Part shown: positions 28,003 through 39,308 of the stretch, piece by piece
Layout: each line of letters opens with the position of its first letter
Numbering within the stretch: position 1 is the first letter of the stretch
Source: Rhodobacteraceae bacterium EL129
GTDB taxonomy: Bacteria > Pseudomonadota > Alphaproteobacteria > Rhodobacterales > Rhodobacteraceae
Assembly (NCBI GenBank): GCA_900313005.1
Contig: ONZJ01000002.1
Location: forward strand, 1,380,996 to 1,444,995
Length of the DNA: 64,000 nt
Direction of reading: 5' to 3'
Notes under the pieces: generated by a model
Told to the model about the DNA's origin: nothing
Seen by the model: only the letters and a program-made list of their open reading frames with translations
Database searches by the model: none
Position numbers and translations under genes: made by a program

Positions 28003-28021
28003 GCCGCACCGAGGGTGCGGC
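28003..28021 (+). terminator. Hairpin after the DUF6456-like gene
   Basis: GCCGCACC (28003-28010) pairs with GGTGCGGC (28014-28021) around a 3-base loop, 17 bases after the stop codon. It has no clear T-run, but the strong stem may aid termination together with the next hairpin. Confidence 0.5.
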
Positions 28022-28025
28022 TCAA

Positions 28026-28059
28026 TGAAAAAGCGCCCGAGGGAAACCCTCGGGCGCTT
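28026..28059 (-). terminator. Terminator after katG
   Basis: Perfect 13-bp arms AAGCGCCCGAGGG (28031-28043) and CCCTCGGGCGCTT (28047-28059) enclose a 3-base loop. On the minus strand a T-run follows. It lies 25 bases after the katG stop and between convergent genes, so it may work in both directions. Confidence 0.85.
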
Positions 28060-28083
28060 GGCGTTTCGCTAAAGCGGTCGCGT

Positions 28084-30318
<2,235 letters not shown>

Positions 30319-30366
30319 TTATTTGGAACTGTTCCAAAGTAGACGCCTTTGCTGCGATAAAATCCA

Positions 30367-30403
30367 ATTGCAGTTTCATATGATTTCGATAATTAAAACT
30401 TAT
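30367..30403 (+). promoter_or_regulatory. Candidate OxyR binding site between katG and oxyR
   Basis: Four tetramers ATTG (30367), ATAT (30378), ATAA (30389) and TTAT (30400) have exact 11-base spacing. Together they match 12 of 16 positions of the E. coli OxyR consensus ATAG-N7-CTAT-N7-ATAG-N7-CTAT. The last one overlaps the oxyR start codon, which would suit autorepression together with katG control. Confidence 0.5.
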
Positions 30404-31352
30404 GAACCTAACCCTGCGCCAACTCACCTATTTCAAGGCTCTGGCCGAGCAACGCCATTTTGGCAGGGCGGCGGAGGTGGTGAATGTCTCGCAACCAGCC
30501 TTGTCGGTGCAAATTCGTGAAATGGAGGCCAGCCTAGGCCAGCCATTGGTCGAACGCCGCAGCCGTGATGCGGTGCTGACGCCCTTTGGCCGCATGATCC
30601 TGACCCATGCAGAAAAAGTGCTGGCAGAAATGCAGGCCCTGGACGAGGCCGCACGATGGCGTGGCGGATTGTCAGGGCGATTGAACCTAGGGCTGATCCC
30701 GACAATTGCGCCTTATATCCTGCCGGATGTGCTGGAGGCGCTGCGCTCGGGCGATATCTCGTTGGATGTGCATGTGCAGGAAGGCAAGACTGCTCGGTTG
30801 ATCCGTGCCTTGCAAGCCGGGCAATTGGATGCGGCAGTGATGGCCTTGCCCGCGCAGGGCGACGGTCTGGTGGGAGCGCCGTTGTTTGAAGATCGGTTTA
30901 TGCTGGCAGGTTCGCCCGCGCGTCTGGCGGTTCTCGGCGCAGAGGCGGAAACTTTGCGGCCCACGGGGTTGGGGGCCGCACCTTTGTTGTTGCTGGAGGA
31001 TGGCCACTGCCTGACCGATCAGGCGCTTGAGGTCTGCGGGCGCAATCGCAGCCACGCGCAGATCGACACCGGCGCGTCGTCTTTGCCCACCCTGTCAAGA
31101 CTGGTGGCTGCCGGCTTCGGGCTGACATTGATCCCCGAACTGGCCGCCCCCGATGAAATGCGTGCCGCCCCTGATATGCAATTGATGCGCTTTGCTGCAC
31201 CCGAACCCAGTCGGCACATCGGTCTGGTGCGACGGGCGTCTTCACAGCAGGAAGGGTGGTTTGACGAGTTGACAGAGGTCTTGCAACGCGTGGGTGAAAA
31301 AGTGTTGCAGGTTGCGCGTGCGCAATTGGCCCCAAGCCTGCAGGATGGCTGA
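30402..31352 (+). CDS. oxyR: Hydrogen peroxide-sensing LysR regulator OxyR
   Basis: This 316-residue LysR-type regulator has its helix-turn-helix in HFGRAAEVVNVSQPALSVQI (about 20-39). The redox-sensing Cys pair is in LLEDGHCLTDQALEVCG near residues 200-215, with nine-residue spacing as in E. coli OxyR. Together with the divergent katG this identifies it as OxyR. The ribosome site is weak, and the start codon lies inside a candidate OxyR site. It likely activates katG and represses itself. Confidence 0.93.
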   Translation: MNLTLRQLTYFKALAEQRHFGRAAEVVNVSQPALSVQIREMEASLGQPLVERRSRDAVLTPFGRMILTHAEKVLAEMQALDEAARWRGGLSGRLNLGLIPTIAPYILPDVLEALRSGDISLDVHVQEGKTARLIRALQAGQLDAAVMALPAQGDGLVGAPLFEDRFMLAGSPARLAVLGAEAETLRPTGLGAAPLLLLEDGHCLTDQALEVCGRNRSHAQIDTGASSLPTLSRLVAAGFGLTLIPELAAPDEMRAAPDMQLMRFAAPEPSRHIGLVRRASSQQEGWFDELTEVLQRVGEKVLQVARAQLAPSLQDG

Positions 31353-31354
31353 TG

Positions 31355-31385
31355 AAAAACGGTCCGCACCCGAAGGTGCGAACCG
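31355..31385. terminator. Hairpin after oxyR
   Basis: An 11-bp stem with one mismatch pairs 31360-31370 with 31375-31385 around a CGAA loop, starting 7 bases after the oxyR stop. The T-run is on the minus strand (31355-31359), so as a plus-strand terminator it is atypical. Confidence 0.4.
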
Positions 31386-31529
31386 GTATACAACAGACAA
31401 CCTTGAAAAGCGGTGGTTACTTTTTACTAGCTATGCCGGGCACGAATGTCCGGATTGCGTAACTGGTACTCCCCACCGCCGTGAACTATAGATAGGAAAT
31501 CTTACCAAACCATTCGCGGGGAATAATTC

Positions 31530-32477
31530 GTGCGTGACATCAAAATACCTGAACAGCGCCATCCTGAAAAAGCGCGTCGCCCTGATAATCCCCAGCCGCG
31601 CAAGCCGGATTGGATCAGGGTGAAGGCGCCCAATTCCGAAGGGTATTTTGAAACGCGCAACATCATGCGCGAACACAAGCTGACCACCGTGTGCGAAGAA
31701 GCGGGCTGCCCCAACGTGGGGGAATGTTGGTCTCAGGGCCATGCGACGATGATGATCATGGGAGAGGTGTGCACGCGCGCCTGTTCGTTCTGCAACATCG
31801 CAACCGGCAAACCGCCCGAGGCACTGGATGCCTTTGAGCCGGGCCGGGTGGCGGACGCTGTGGCCAAGCTGGGGCTGAACCATGTGGTGATCACATCCGT
31901 GGACCGCGATGATGTGGCAGACGGCGGGGCCGAGCATTTTGCCCAAACCATCCGTGCCGTGCGCCACCGCGCGCCTGACACCACGATTGAGATCCTGACA
32001 CCGGATTTCCTGAACTGTGATCCCTCGGTTTTGGAGGTGGTGGTCGAAGCGCGCCCGGATGTGTTCAACCACAACCTCGAAACCGTGCCGGGGCTTTATC
32101 CCGGTGTGCGTCCCGGTGCGCGCTATTTTCACAGCTTGCGGCTGTTGCAGCGGGTCAAGGAACTGGATCCGATGATGTTCACCAAATCCGGCCTGATGGT
32201 AGGATTGGGCGAGGACAAGACCCAAGTGCACCAGGTGATGGACGACATGCGCGCCGCCAACATCGACTTTCTGACCATCGGTCAGTACCTGCAACCCACC
32301 CCCAAGCACCATACGTTGGACCGGTTTGTGACACCGGACGAATTTGCAGCCTATGAAAAGGCCGCCTATGGCAAGGGGTTTTTGATGGTGTCGGCCACGC
32401 CGTTGACACGCTCGTCTTATCACGCGGGCGATGATTTCGCGCGGATGCGCGAGGCGCGGCTGGCTAAGCAGGCCTAA
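31530..32477 (+). CDS. lipA: Lipoyl synthase
   Basis: This 315-residue radical SAM enzyme inserts two sulfurs into octanoyl chains on lipoate-dependent enzymes. It has both iron-sulfur motifs: the auxiliary cluster Cys set in [13 protein letters not shown] (near 53-65) and the radical SAM Cys set in [10 protein letters not shown] (near 80-89). The RSSYHAGDD segment at the C-terminus carries the conserved Arg-Ser-Ser. The start is GTG 31530, preceded by GGGGAA. It overlaps the convergent zinc-ribbon gene by 4 bases. Confidence 0.95.
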   Translation: MRDIKIPEQRHPEKARRPDNPQPRKPDWIRVKAPNSEGYFETRNIMREHKLTTVCEEAGCPNVGECWSQGHATMMIMGEVCTRACSFCNIATGKPPEALDAFEPGRVADAVAKLGLNHVVITSVDRDDVADGGAEHFAQTIRAVRHRAPDTTIEILTPDFLNCDPSVLEVVVEARPDVFNHNLETVPGLYPGVRPGARYFHSLRLLQRVKELDPMMFTKSGLMVGLGEDKTQVHQVMDDMRAANIDFLTIGQYLQPTPKHHTLDRFVTPDEFAAYEKAAYGKGFLMVSATPLTRSSYHAGDDFARMREARLAKQA

Positions 32478-33532
32478 AGGATCCCGGCTGCCCCCCAGAC
32501 CAGACCGAACCCAATGACCGCGGCCGAGATGGCGGCGGCATAGGCGCCGAGTTTCATCATAGAAAATGGGCGTTCCCCAAAGGTGCGACCGTCGATGCCG
32601 GACACCACAACTTTGCGTGCCTTGCCGCCATAGTCGTAATGCAACACCCAGACCGGCAACAGTACCCGGCGATAGTGGATGCCAGAGGTGTCGGTACGGT
32701 AGCGGATGGAGTGCACACGGTCGCGCATGATGTGGCGTTTGATACGGTTGCGGACCAGCAGATCTTTGTCGGACTTGTTCCGGCTGAGCCCTTCGGAGAC
32801 GGATTGATGATGCCGCTCAGCGGCAAAGCCCGACAGATACCCGGCGCGGTAGGGGCGCAGTTGTGCGGGGTCAAAGTCGTGCAGGATACCGTCGCGGATC
32901 AGCGGGGTCACATGTTCCGAGGCCGGCACCAGCAGATCGTCAAACTCAATCGTCATCTTGCCCGAGATTGAATGGGTTTCGCGATCATCCCCCGATCCTG
33001 TGTTGTACTTGGCCCAGTATTTCACCGCCTCGTCGCTATCAAAGGTCCAGAAGGGCGCATAAAGCCCGGCCACACGCGCGCCCTTAATATGTCCCGGCAG
33101 GTTAGACGGTGCGGCCAATCTGCCTTCGACCCAGATTTGCGCATTCGCCTGTGCAATGGCATCCGCGACTTTGAAGGGGATCAGTGCCATGGTGTCATAG
33201 CCATTTTCAGCTTGCGACAGGACGACTGGCCCGTTGCAATAGGGGCAACGCTCGGACAAGGCCTGTCCTGTAAATAAGACAGATCCACCACAGGTTTGGC
33301 AGTGGTGCTCCAACTCAGACGGGCGCGAGGCAGGTTCTTTCTCGGGCACGTCCGGGTCATAGCCGTATTCTATGCGGGCTTCGTGATCGTCGGGGTGGGA
33401 TAGATCCTGGACATGGCCGCAGCTTTGACAAGTCAGGCCCGCGTGCGACGGGTCATAAAGACATTGTCCTGCACAGTCGGGACATTGCAGGGCGGCTTGC
33501 GATACGTTGGGCGGGGCTGCTGCGGGGCTCAA
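32474..33532 (-). CDS. Zinc-ribbon protein with C-terminal membrane segment
   Basis: This 352-residue protein has two N-terminal zinc ribbons. The first uses Cys pairs in CPDCAGQC and CQSC (about 17-39). The second uses CQTCGG and CPYC (about 78-98). A middle domain rich in aromatic residues (about 110-320) contains [16 protein letters not shown]. One or two hydrophobic segments lie at the end (about 325-350). Relatives are sometimes labelled as helicase or primosomal PriA-like, which is not supported here. The start overlaps the stop of the upstream 106-residue membrane gene by 4 bases... wait-free reading: the upstream gene ends at 33529, so the two are coupled. Confidence 0.65.
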   Translation of the reverse strand: MSPAAAPPNVSQAALQCPDCAGQCLYDPSHAGLTCQSCGHVQDLSHPDDHEARIEYGYDPDVPEKEPASRPSELEHHCQTCGGSVLFTGQALSERCPYCNGPVVLSQAENGYDTMALIPFKVADAIAQANAQIWVEGRLAAPSNLPGHIKGARVAGLYAPFWTFDSDEAVKYWAKYNTGSGDDRETHSISGKMTIEFDDLLVPASEHVTPLIRDGILHDFDPAQLRPYRAGYLSGFAAERHHQSVSEGLSRNKSDKDLLVRNRIKRHIMRDRVHSIRYRTDTSGIHYRRVLLPVWVLHYDYGGKARKVVVSGIDGRTFGERPFSMMKLGAYAAAISAAVIGFGLVWGAAGIL

Positions 33533-33849
33533 TTATCAGACTCCGCTAGGGCCGCGGCGATTTCCAGCAGGATGCGCAGACGTAGCCATGCGCGATCCAT
33601 GGCCCCTTCCAAATCACCGGTCACGCCCCAATCACCGATGATCGTGGCCGCAAACCAGACGGCCATGACCCAGAACGCGACCATCGACCACCCGGCAATC
33701 GAACGGATAAATCCTGCCGATCCGTGCTTGAGCTCGTGCTTGGCTTCGTGGATTTTGATCATCTTGACCACTTGGGTCATGCCGATCAGCGTCGAGAGGC
33801 CCATCAGAACAAGCGTGGCGATCAAGGGGCCGGGGAAAAAGAAGGTCAT
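33529..33849 (-). CDS. Small membrane protein, 106 residues
   Basis: I do not recognise the family. Two hydrophobic segments are visible (about residues 5-27 and 48-70), separated by a basic, His/Lys-rich stretch (KMIKIHEAKHELKHG). The C-terminal third is soluble, amphipathic and Arg/Ala-rich. The stop overlaps the start of the zinc-ribbon membrane protein by 4 bases, so the two probably work together at the inner membrane. The role is unknown. Confidence 0.65.
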   Translation of the reverse strand: MTFFFPGPLIATLVLMGLSTLIGMTQVVKMIKIHEAKHELKHGSAGFIRSIAGWSMVAFWVMAVWFAATIIGDWGVTGDLEGAMDRAWLRLRILLEIAAALAESDN

Positions 33850-34018
33850 GTAAATTGGGTCACGCTGGTGATCTTTGAAGGTGATGCGTATAGGTGTGAC
33901 CCGTCACTGATGCCAAGACAAGAGGGGGTATGGCCGCAGATTGAGTGGAATGTTGGGGTATTATTATACCTATTTTATAACATATTGAAATTGAACATTT
34001 ATTTGCAACCTGTACCTC

Positions 34019-34046
34019 TTGACTGCACGCGCCACTCCTATAGAAC
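34019..34046 (+). promoter_or_regulatory. Candidate promoter of rplM-rpsI
   Basis: TTGACT at 34019-34024 and TAGAAC at 34041-34046 (16-base spacing) lie 36 bases before the rplM start; TATAGA at 34039-34044 is an alternative -10. A very AT-rich tract (about 33960-34010) with the palindrome GGTAT-TATT-ATACC at 33957-33970 precedes it and could act as an UP element. Confidence 0.5.
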
Positions 34047-34081
34047 GCCCCAATCAAATAGCACCCCAAAGGGATGAACCG

Positions 34082-34546
34082 ATGAAAACCTTCTCTGCAA
34101 CACCAGCAGACATCGACAAGAAGTGGATCCTGATCGACGCTGAGGGCGTTGTTCTGGGCCGTCTTGCCTCGATCGTCGCCACGCGCCTGCGTGGCAAGCA
34201 CAAAGCATCTTTCACACCGCACATGGATATGGGCGACAATGTGATCGTGATCAACGCCGACAAAGTCCAGCTGACCGGCAACAAGCGTGAAAAGCCAAAC
34301 TATTGGCACACCGGCCACCCCGGTGGCATCAAATCACGCACAACGGGACAGATCCTCGAGGGCAAATTCCCCGAGCGCGTCGTGACGCAAGCCGTCAAGC
34401 GTATGCTGCCCGGCAACCGTCTGAGCCGTCAGGTGATGACCAACCTGCGCGTCTACGCAGGCTCCGAGCATCCCCATGAGGCGCAAAACCCTGATGTGCT
34501 GGATGTGAAATCCATGAACTCGAAAAACACGCGGGTGGCGAAATAA
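34082..34546 (+). CDS. rplM: 50S ribosomal protein L13
   Basis: This 154-residue protein is ribosomal protein L13 of the large subunit. The N-terminus [20 protein letters not shown], the [16 protein letters not shown] segment and AVKRMLPGN near residue 100 are typical. I chose ATG 34082, which follows the GGGATGAACCG leader; the upstream open frame begins inside the promoter. The TAA stop shares one base with the rpsI ATG, the conserved rplM-rpsI operon. Confidence 0.97.
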   Translation: MKTFSATPADIDKKWILIDAEGVVLGRLASIVATRLRGKHKASFTPHMDMGDNVIVINADKVQLTGNKREKPNYWHTGHPGGIKSRTTGQILEGKFPERVVTQAVKRMLPGNRLSRQVMTNLRVYAGSEHPHEAQNPDVLDVKSMNSKNTRVAK

Positions 34547-35055
34547 TGGCTGAAGAAATCAAATCCCTCGAAGGGCTCGAAGCCGTCGCAGACGCTGTAG
34601 AAGCTCCTGCCACCGCTGAAGTTGAGATCAACCGCGAGCCAGTCCGTGATGACCTGGGTCGTTCCTACGCCACAGGCAAGCGTAAAGACGCGGTCGCCCG
34701 TGTTTGGATCAAGCCCGGTTCGGGCAAGGTTCTGGTGCGTGACGCCAAAGGCAACTACATCGATTACACCAAATACTTCGCACGCCCTGTGCTGCAGATG
34801 ATCCTGCGCCAGCCGTTTGAAGTGGCCGGTGTGTCCGAGCAGTTTGACGTGATGGCCACGGTCAAAGGCGGCGGTCTGTCGGGTCAAGCCGGTGCGGTCA
34901 AGCACGGCATCTCGAAAGCGCTGCAGCTTTACGATCCCAGCCTGCGCCCTGCGCTGAAGGCTGCGGGCTTCCTGACACGCGACAGCCGCGTCGTGGAACG
35001 TAAGAAATACGGTAAGCGCAAAGCGCGTCGTAGCTTCCAGTTCTCGAAGCGTTAA
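34546..35055 (+). CDS. rpsI: 30S ribosomal protein S9
   Basis: This 169-residue protein is S9 of the small subunit. The S9 core begins with [15 protein letters not shown] near residue 42. It ends with the conserved basic C-terminus ([17 protein letters not shown]), whose tail contacts the P-site tRNA. The acidic N-terminal extension of about 35 residues, rich in Glu and Ala, is longer than in E. coli S9, as seen in other alphaproteobacteria. Translation is coupled to rplM, and a strong terminator follows. Confidence 0.97.
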   Translation: MAEEIKSLEGLEAVADAVEAPATAEVEINREPVRDDLGRSYATGKRKDAVARVWIKPGSGKVLVRDAKGNYIDYTKYFARPVLQMILRQPFEVAGVSEQFDVMATVKGGGLSGQAGAVKHGISKALQLYDPSLRPALKAAGFLTRDSRVVERKKYGKRKARRSFQFSKR

Positions 35056-35080
35056 TCGCACACCCTGCGAAATTTGGGGA

Positions 35081-35108
35081 AGGGCTGCCCGGCTGGGCGG
35101 CCCTTTTT
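35081..35108 (+). terminator. Terminator after rpsI
   Basis: AGGGCTGCCC (35081-35090) pairs with GGGCGGCCCT (35095-35104), with one G-U pair and a 4-base loop, and is followed by a T-run. It lies 26 bases after the rpsI stop. Confidence 0.85.
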
Positions 35109-35230
35109 CGTTTGCGCCCATGGGCACGGCGATTAATGTGGTCACACCGTATCCTCACTCAAGGCATCCCAATGCATTCAATTAGATTTCCCCTGCGCGC
35201 TGCCCTCATGGGCCTGCGTATGAGGCTTCG

Positions 35231-35863
35231 ATGAAACGTCTTTGGGGCGCACAAAACAACGGTTTGAAACTGGGAGCCCCAGATCAGATCAAAGAGCAGG
35301 TGATGGGACGCTCTCGGGTAACGGTCGGGCGTTACACCTATGGCCACGAACATGCCGAGGTTTACCAGTGGGGCGAAGGGGCCAATCTGGAGATCGGGCA
35401 TTACTGTTCGATCGGGGGAGGCTTGCGCGTCTTTCTCGGGGGCAATCACCGGGTGGACTGGGCCACGACCTTTCCATTCGGGCAAGTGCATCGCAAGGAG
35501 CTGGGTGAGTTTGACATCGAAGGTCATGCGGCCACCAAAGGCGATGTGATCATCGGCAGCGATGTATGGATTGGCGCCAATGTGACCATTCTGTCAGGGG
35601 CGACCATTGGACATGGTGCGGTGGTGGCGGCCAATGCCACCGTGGCAGGCCATGTGGCCCCCTATGAAATGGTGGGTGGCAATCCGGCCAAACATCTTAA
35701 GCACCGCTTTGATGAAGACGTGCGCGCACGGCTGCAAAAGCTGGCCTGGTGGGATCAACCGGTCGAAGTCGTGCGCCGCATTGCGCCCATGCTGTCCACT
35801 GCGCCGGATCTGGCAATGCTGGACAGGGTGGCCGAGGTCATCCGCGATCATGGGGCAGCGTAA
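35231..35863 (+). CDS. CatB-like hexapeptide O-acetyltransferase
   Basis: This 210-residue protein has a left-handed beta-helix of hexapeptide repeats (about 55-160), with GDVIIGSDVWIGANVTILSG as the clearest run. GNPAKHLKHRF follows at the cap. The general pattern is that of Vat/CatB-type xenobiotic acyltransferases and sugar O-acetyltransferases that use acetyl-CoA. The catalytic His is probably in GGNHRVDWATTF near residue 70. The natural acceptor is unknown, and antibiotic resistance should not be inferred. It stands between the ribosomal operon terminator and the convergent TetR gene. Confidence 0.82.
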   Translation: MKRLWGAQNNGLKLGAPDQIKEQVMGRSRVTVGRYTYGHEHAEVYQWGEGANLEIGHYCSIGGGLRVFLGGNHRVDWATTFPFGQVHRKELGEFDIEGHAATKGDVIIGSDVWIGANVTILSGATIGHGAVVAANATVAGHVAPYEMVGGNPAKHLKHRFDEDVRARLQKLAWWDQPVEVVRRIAPMLSTAPDLAMLDRVAEVIRDHGAA

Positions 35864-35871
35864 ACGCGCGC

Positions 35872-36489
35872 TTACTCATCCGGCGGCACTAGTCCGAGGC
35901 CGCGCAGATACACCCCAATCCCGCTTTCCAGAAGGTCTTCGGGAGAAAACGGTGACGAGGTCCCTGGGGAATTGCGGGCGAAGAGTTCAACCACCCCGTG
36001 GCTGAGTGCCCAGACATGGGCCGAGAACATTGACGCGGGCGGGCGTTTGTCCGCAGGAATATGTGCGCTGAGCTCTGTTGCCGCGCGTTCCAGAACATTG
36101 CGTGCCCGACCCGAGACAGCAGCCAGCTCGGGGGTGCGGTTGACGGATATGCCGCTCTCGAACATTGCGATGTAGTGGCCGGGATACTTGCGGGCAAAGG
36201 CCAGATAGGCGCGGCCCGTGGCCTCAAAACTGGCCATGGCCGAGGGCTGGCCTTTGTCATAGGCGTATTGCATGACATCTGCGAAAATCTCGTAGCCTTG
36301 CCGTGCGGCTTCGGCGATCAGATCTTCGCGACCTTCAAAGTGACGGTAGACCGCCGCCGGGGTGACGCCCGCTTGTTTGGCAGCCTCGGACAGGGTGAAC
36401 CCGGTGGGGCCTTTGGCCTCGATCAGGCTCAGCGCCGCTTCGACCAGAGCCTGGCGCAGATTGCCGTGATGATAGCCGCGCTTAGGCAT
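35872..36489 (-). CDS. TetR-family transcriptional regulator
   Basis: This 205-residue repressor has the TetR helix-turn-helix [21 protein letters not shown] near residues 30-50. A C-terminal all-helical ligand-binding domain follows. ATG 36489 gives a typical start ([12 protein letters not shown]); the frame is open further upstream but that stretch overlaps ppk2. The gene overlaps the stop of ppk2 by 8 bases and is downstream of it, so the two are cotranscribed. The target genes and ligand are unknown. A GbtR/WHG-type TetR regulator is one possibility. Confidence 0.83.
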   Translation of the reverse strand: MPKRGYHHGNLRQALVEAALSLIEAKGPTGFTLSEAAKQAGVTPAAVYRHFEGREDLIAEAARQGYEIFADVMQYAYDKGQPSAMASFEATGRAYLAFARKYPGHYIAMFESGISVNRTPELAAVSGRARNVLERAATELSAHIPADKRPPASMFSAHVWALSHGVVELFARNSPGTSSPFSPEDLLESGIGVYLRGLGLVPPDE

Positions 36490-37351
36490 CCCAGATCTCT
36501 GGCCCGCCCGAGATGGCCGTGTCGAGTGCGCCGATGGCATGGGGGTCTTTGTGGGTATACTCCAGCGCGCTTAGCACCCGGCGCAGGGCCGTGATGCGAG
36601 CGCGACGCTTGTCGTCCGAGCGGATGATGGTCCAAGGCGCGTGATCGGTGTGAGTGTGGTCAAACGTCTCCTGAATGGCCTGCGAATAGTCGTCCCATTT
36701 CTTCAGGCCTTCCACGTCGATCCAGCTGAGTTTCCACTGCTTCAAGGGATCGCTTTCGCGTTTCATGAAGCGGCGCAGCTGTTCGGCACGGCCCACGTTG
36801 AGCCAGAATTTGAAAAGATGGATGCCCTCATCCACCAACATCTTTTCAAACGCAGGTGTTTGGGTGAAGAAGTGTTCGCGCTGAGCGTCCTCGCAGAAGC
36901 CAAAGACCTTTTCGACCACACCGCGGTTGTACCAGGAGCGATCAAAGAAGGTGATCTCTCCGCCAGACGGCAGGTGATCAATGTAGCGCTGAAAATACCA
37001 CTGTGTGCGTTCCACATCAGAGGGTTTGGACAGGGCCACCACCCGCGCACCGCGAGGATTAAGGTTTTCCCGGAAGCGTTTGATTGTGCCGCCTTTTCCG
37101 GCGGCATCACGACCTTCAAACACGATGGCAATCCGTGCGCCGCTCTCTTTGGCCCAGGCTTGCAGCTTGACCAGCTCGATCTGCAGGGCCAGCAGGTCTT
37201 TTTCATAGGCCTTGCGCGGCATGCGTTCCGAATGCGGATAGTCCGGGTTCAGGATATCCCCTTTTTCGCCGCGTTTGATCGCGTTGCGCACCGCGTCGGG
37301 GGCTTCGTCTTCGAAATAGCGGGTGATAGCACCGTCAAATGGAAGGTCCAT
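36482..37351 (-). CDS. ppk2: Polyphosphate kinase 2
   Basis: This 289-residue enzyme transfers phosphate between polyphosphate and nucleotides. It has the Walker A-type loop [16 protein letters not shown] near residue 80 and the Walker B-type [10 protein letters not shown] near residue 140. The [16 protein letters not shown] lid segment lies near 200. The single-domain length fits class I PPK2, which in many alphaproteobacteria makes ATP or GTP from the diphosphate. ATG 37351 is preceded by AAGGAGAGG. It is followed by the overlapping tetR gene. Confidence 0.9.
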   Translation of the reverse strand: MDLPFDGAITRYFEDEAPDAVRNAIKRGEKGDILNPDYPHSERMPRKAYEKDLLALQIELVKLQAWAKESGARIAIVFEGRDAAGKGGTIKRFRENLNPRGARVVALSKPSDVERTQWYFQRYIDHLPSGGEITFFDRSWYNRGVVEKVFGFCEDAQREHFFTQTPAFEKMLVDEGIHLFKFWLNVGRAEQLRRFMKRESDPLKQWKLSWIDVEGLKKWDDYSQAIQETFDHTHTDHAPWTIIRSDDKRRARITALRRVLSALEYTHKDPHAIGALDTAISGGPEIWDA

Positions 37352-37393
37352 GGGCCTCTCCTTGGTTTTGAGCACTATGGAATGTTAAGGGGG

Positions 37394-38353
37394 TTAACGC
37401 AATCCGGCCCGTGCTGCAGCGCGGTCTATAGCCTGGATCACCGTCTCTGGGTCGGCATGTTGTGGCATGTGCCCGATGCCTTGCATCCGGGTGAGGGCGG
37501 CGTTGGGGATTTGATCCACTAAAAGTTCGGAATGGATCGACAGGCCCACGATGATATCCGCCGTGCCGTGCAAGATTTCGGTGGGCACGGTGATGGTGCC
37601 GTATCCCGGGATCAGCGCCGTGATTTGTGGCAGCAGGTTGCGTCGCTGCAGGGCGTTGGCGCGCAGGCTGTCGCGGCGCAAGGTCAGGGGCGCGCCGAAT
37701 TCGTTCAGATAGCCCTCGGGCACAGGATCGGGCGCAAATACACCTGCGACACCGGATTTGACCCGGGAATTGGGAACGAATGCGGTGATCAACGGATTGA
37801 GGATGGGGGCTGTCAGCCCGTGCGCGGTGAGCCGGTAGAATCGCGACACGCCCGTGGTCCAGAGGTTCGAGGGCGAGGCCAGAAGGACCAGCGCTGAAAG
37901 GCTCTCGGGCTCGTGTACTGCCCAGGCGAGCGCCACAGCGCCGCCAAAGCTGTGACCGACGACGATGGGTTTCTCGACCCCCAGCTGCCGGGCGGTCGCC
38001 GCGAGCAGAGCGGCTTGTTGCTGTAGCGTGGCGCCCGTGGTGTTGATCCGGTCGGTATAACCGTGGCCGGGCCGGTCGATCAGGATGACGCGGTAATGCT
38101 CGGCCAGAGCGGGCGCAATCGAGGCGGTGAAATCCCGCAGATTGCCGCCTGAGCCGTGCACCAGCACCAGATCAGGGGCGCTGCCCGCTGCCTGGCCCAT
38201 GACCAGAGCATGGACCCGGTGGCCTTCGACGTCGATGACCTCACCCAAGGGGGGGAACGCGGTTTCGGCCGCTGTTTCCCGCAGACCTGCGCGGTACACG
38301 ACGAAAGCCCAAACGCAGGCAATCAGACCCAGAAAGACGACAAACTTAACCAT
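37394..38353 (-). CDS. Alpha/beta hydrolase with N-terminal membrane anchor
   Basis: This 319-residue protein starts with one hydrophobic anchor segment ([20 protein letters not shown]). An alpha/beta hydrolase domain follows. The oxyanion region is HGSGGN near residue 75 and the nucleophile elbow is GHSFGG near 141. The catalytic acid is probably in HGTADIIV near 260 and the His in GIGHMPQ near 290. ATG 38353 overlaps the last 8 bases of metA, so they form an operon. The substrate is unknown. Linkage to metA suggests co-expression, not necessarily a shared pathway. Confidence 0.8.
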   Translation of the reverse strand: MVKFVVFLGLIACVWAFVVYRAGLRETAAETAFPPLGEVIDVEGHRVHALVMGQAAGSAPDLVLVHGSGGNLRDFTASIAPALAEHYRVILIDRPGHGYTDRINTTGATLQQQAALLAATARQLGVEKPIVVGHSFGGAVALAWAVHEPESLSALVLLASPSNLWTTGVSRFYRLTAHGLTAPILNPLITAFVPNSRVKSGVAGVFAPDPVPEGYLNEFGAPLTLRRDSLRANALQRRNLLPQITALIPGYGTITVPTEILHGTADIIVGLSIHSELLVDQIPNAALTRMQGIGHMPQHADPETVIQAIDRAAARAGLR

Positions 38354-39269
38354 TTGGGTGATGTAGATCGAAGGGGGTCGATTGGTAGATTTCGTTGACC
38401 CAATTGCCATAGAGCAGATGCGCATGGCTGCGCCAGCGGTTCTGTGGCGGCTGCGAAGGATCATCATCAGGATAGTAGTTGCACGGCACGTTGATTGTTG
38501 TTCCTGCAGCCACATCACGGTCGTACTCTTGCTTGAGCGTGCCGCTGTCGTATTCCAGATGGTTGAAGATATAGAGCGCGTTATGGGCGTCATCTTGCAC
38601 CAGGCAGGGCCCAACTTCGTCCGAGGCCAGCAGGGTATGCAAGCCTGGGGCTGCGTCAATCTCGTCGGCGCGCATTTCGGTCCAGCGGCTGACCGGGATC
38701 ACGCAATCATCCGAAAACCCACGCAGGTAGGGCGAGGCCGGGTCCTTGTTCACATGGCGAAAACAGCCGAACGCCTTTGCGTCGAGCATATGTTTTTTGA
38801 CCCCGTGGAAATGGTTGATCATGGCCATCCCGCCCCAGCACACTCCGAAGGTGGAATGCACGTGGGTTTGGGTCCAGTCGAAGACAGAACGCAATTCGTC
38901 CCAATAGGTCACATCCGGGAACGGAAGGTGTTCGATCGGGGCACCGGTGATGATCAGCCCATCAAATTTTTCGCCGCTTTTCAGGACTTCCGAAAAGGGG
39001 CGATAGAAGCTTTTCATATGCTCCGCCGCCGTATTGCGGGTGCGGTGTTCGGTCATGCGGATCAAGGACAGGTCAATCTGCAGTGGAGTGGCGCCGATCA
39101 GCCGGGCAAACTGGTTCTCCGTCTGGATCTTTTTGGGCATCAGGTTGAGCAGCGCGATGCGCAAAGGCCGGATGTCCTGACGGGCCGCCTGATCCTCGTC
39201 CATTACCATCACGCCTTCGCGCGTCAGCACGTCATAGGCGGGAAGGTTGGACGGGATCTTGATAGGCAT
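38346..39269 (-). CDS. metA: Homoserine O-acyltransferase MetA, probably acetyl-CoA specific
   Basis: This 307-residue enzyme activates homoserine for methionine synthesis. The nucleophile Cys is in [10 protein letters not shown] near residue 142, the His is in RHVNKDP, and Glu is in NHLEYD near 237. The acyl-CoA selectivity position after GAPI is Glu (GAPIEHL near 111). In characterised MetA proteins Glu here goes with acetyl-CoA and Gly with succinyl-CoA. The label homoserine O-succinyltransferase may therefore be wrong. The gap to the upstream gene is 39 bases, too short for a SAM riboswitch. Confidence 0.88.
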   Translation of the reverse strand: MPIKIPSNLPAYDVLTREGVMVMDEDQAARQDIRPLRIALLNLMPKKIQTENQFARLIGATPLQIDLSLIRMTEHRTRNTAAEHMKSFYRPFSEVLKSGEKFDGLIITGAPIEHLPFPDVTYWDELRSVFDWTQTHVHSTFGVCWGGMAMINHFHGVKKHMLDAKAFGCFRHVNKDPASPYLRGFSDDCVIPVSRWTEMRADEIDAAPGLHTLLASDEVGPCLVQDDAHNALYIFNHLEYDSGTLKQEYDRDVAAGTTINVPCNYYPDDDPSQPPQNRWRSHAHLLYGNWVNEIYQSTPFDLHHPNG

Positions 39270-39308
39270 GGGATCAGTCTTTCAATTGGGTGGAGGAGAG
39301 ATAAGTGT

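Noticed and set aside
39270..39308. SAM-type riboswitch before metA
   Set aside because: Only 39 bases separate metA from the upstream gene on the same strand, too short for a known SAM aptamer plus expression platform.
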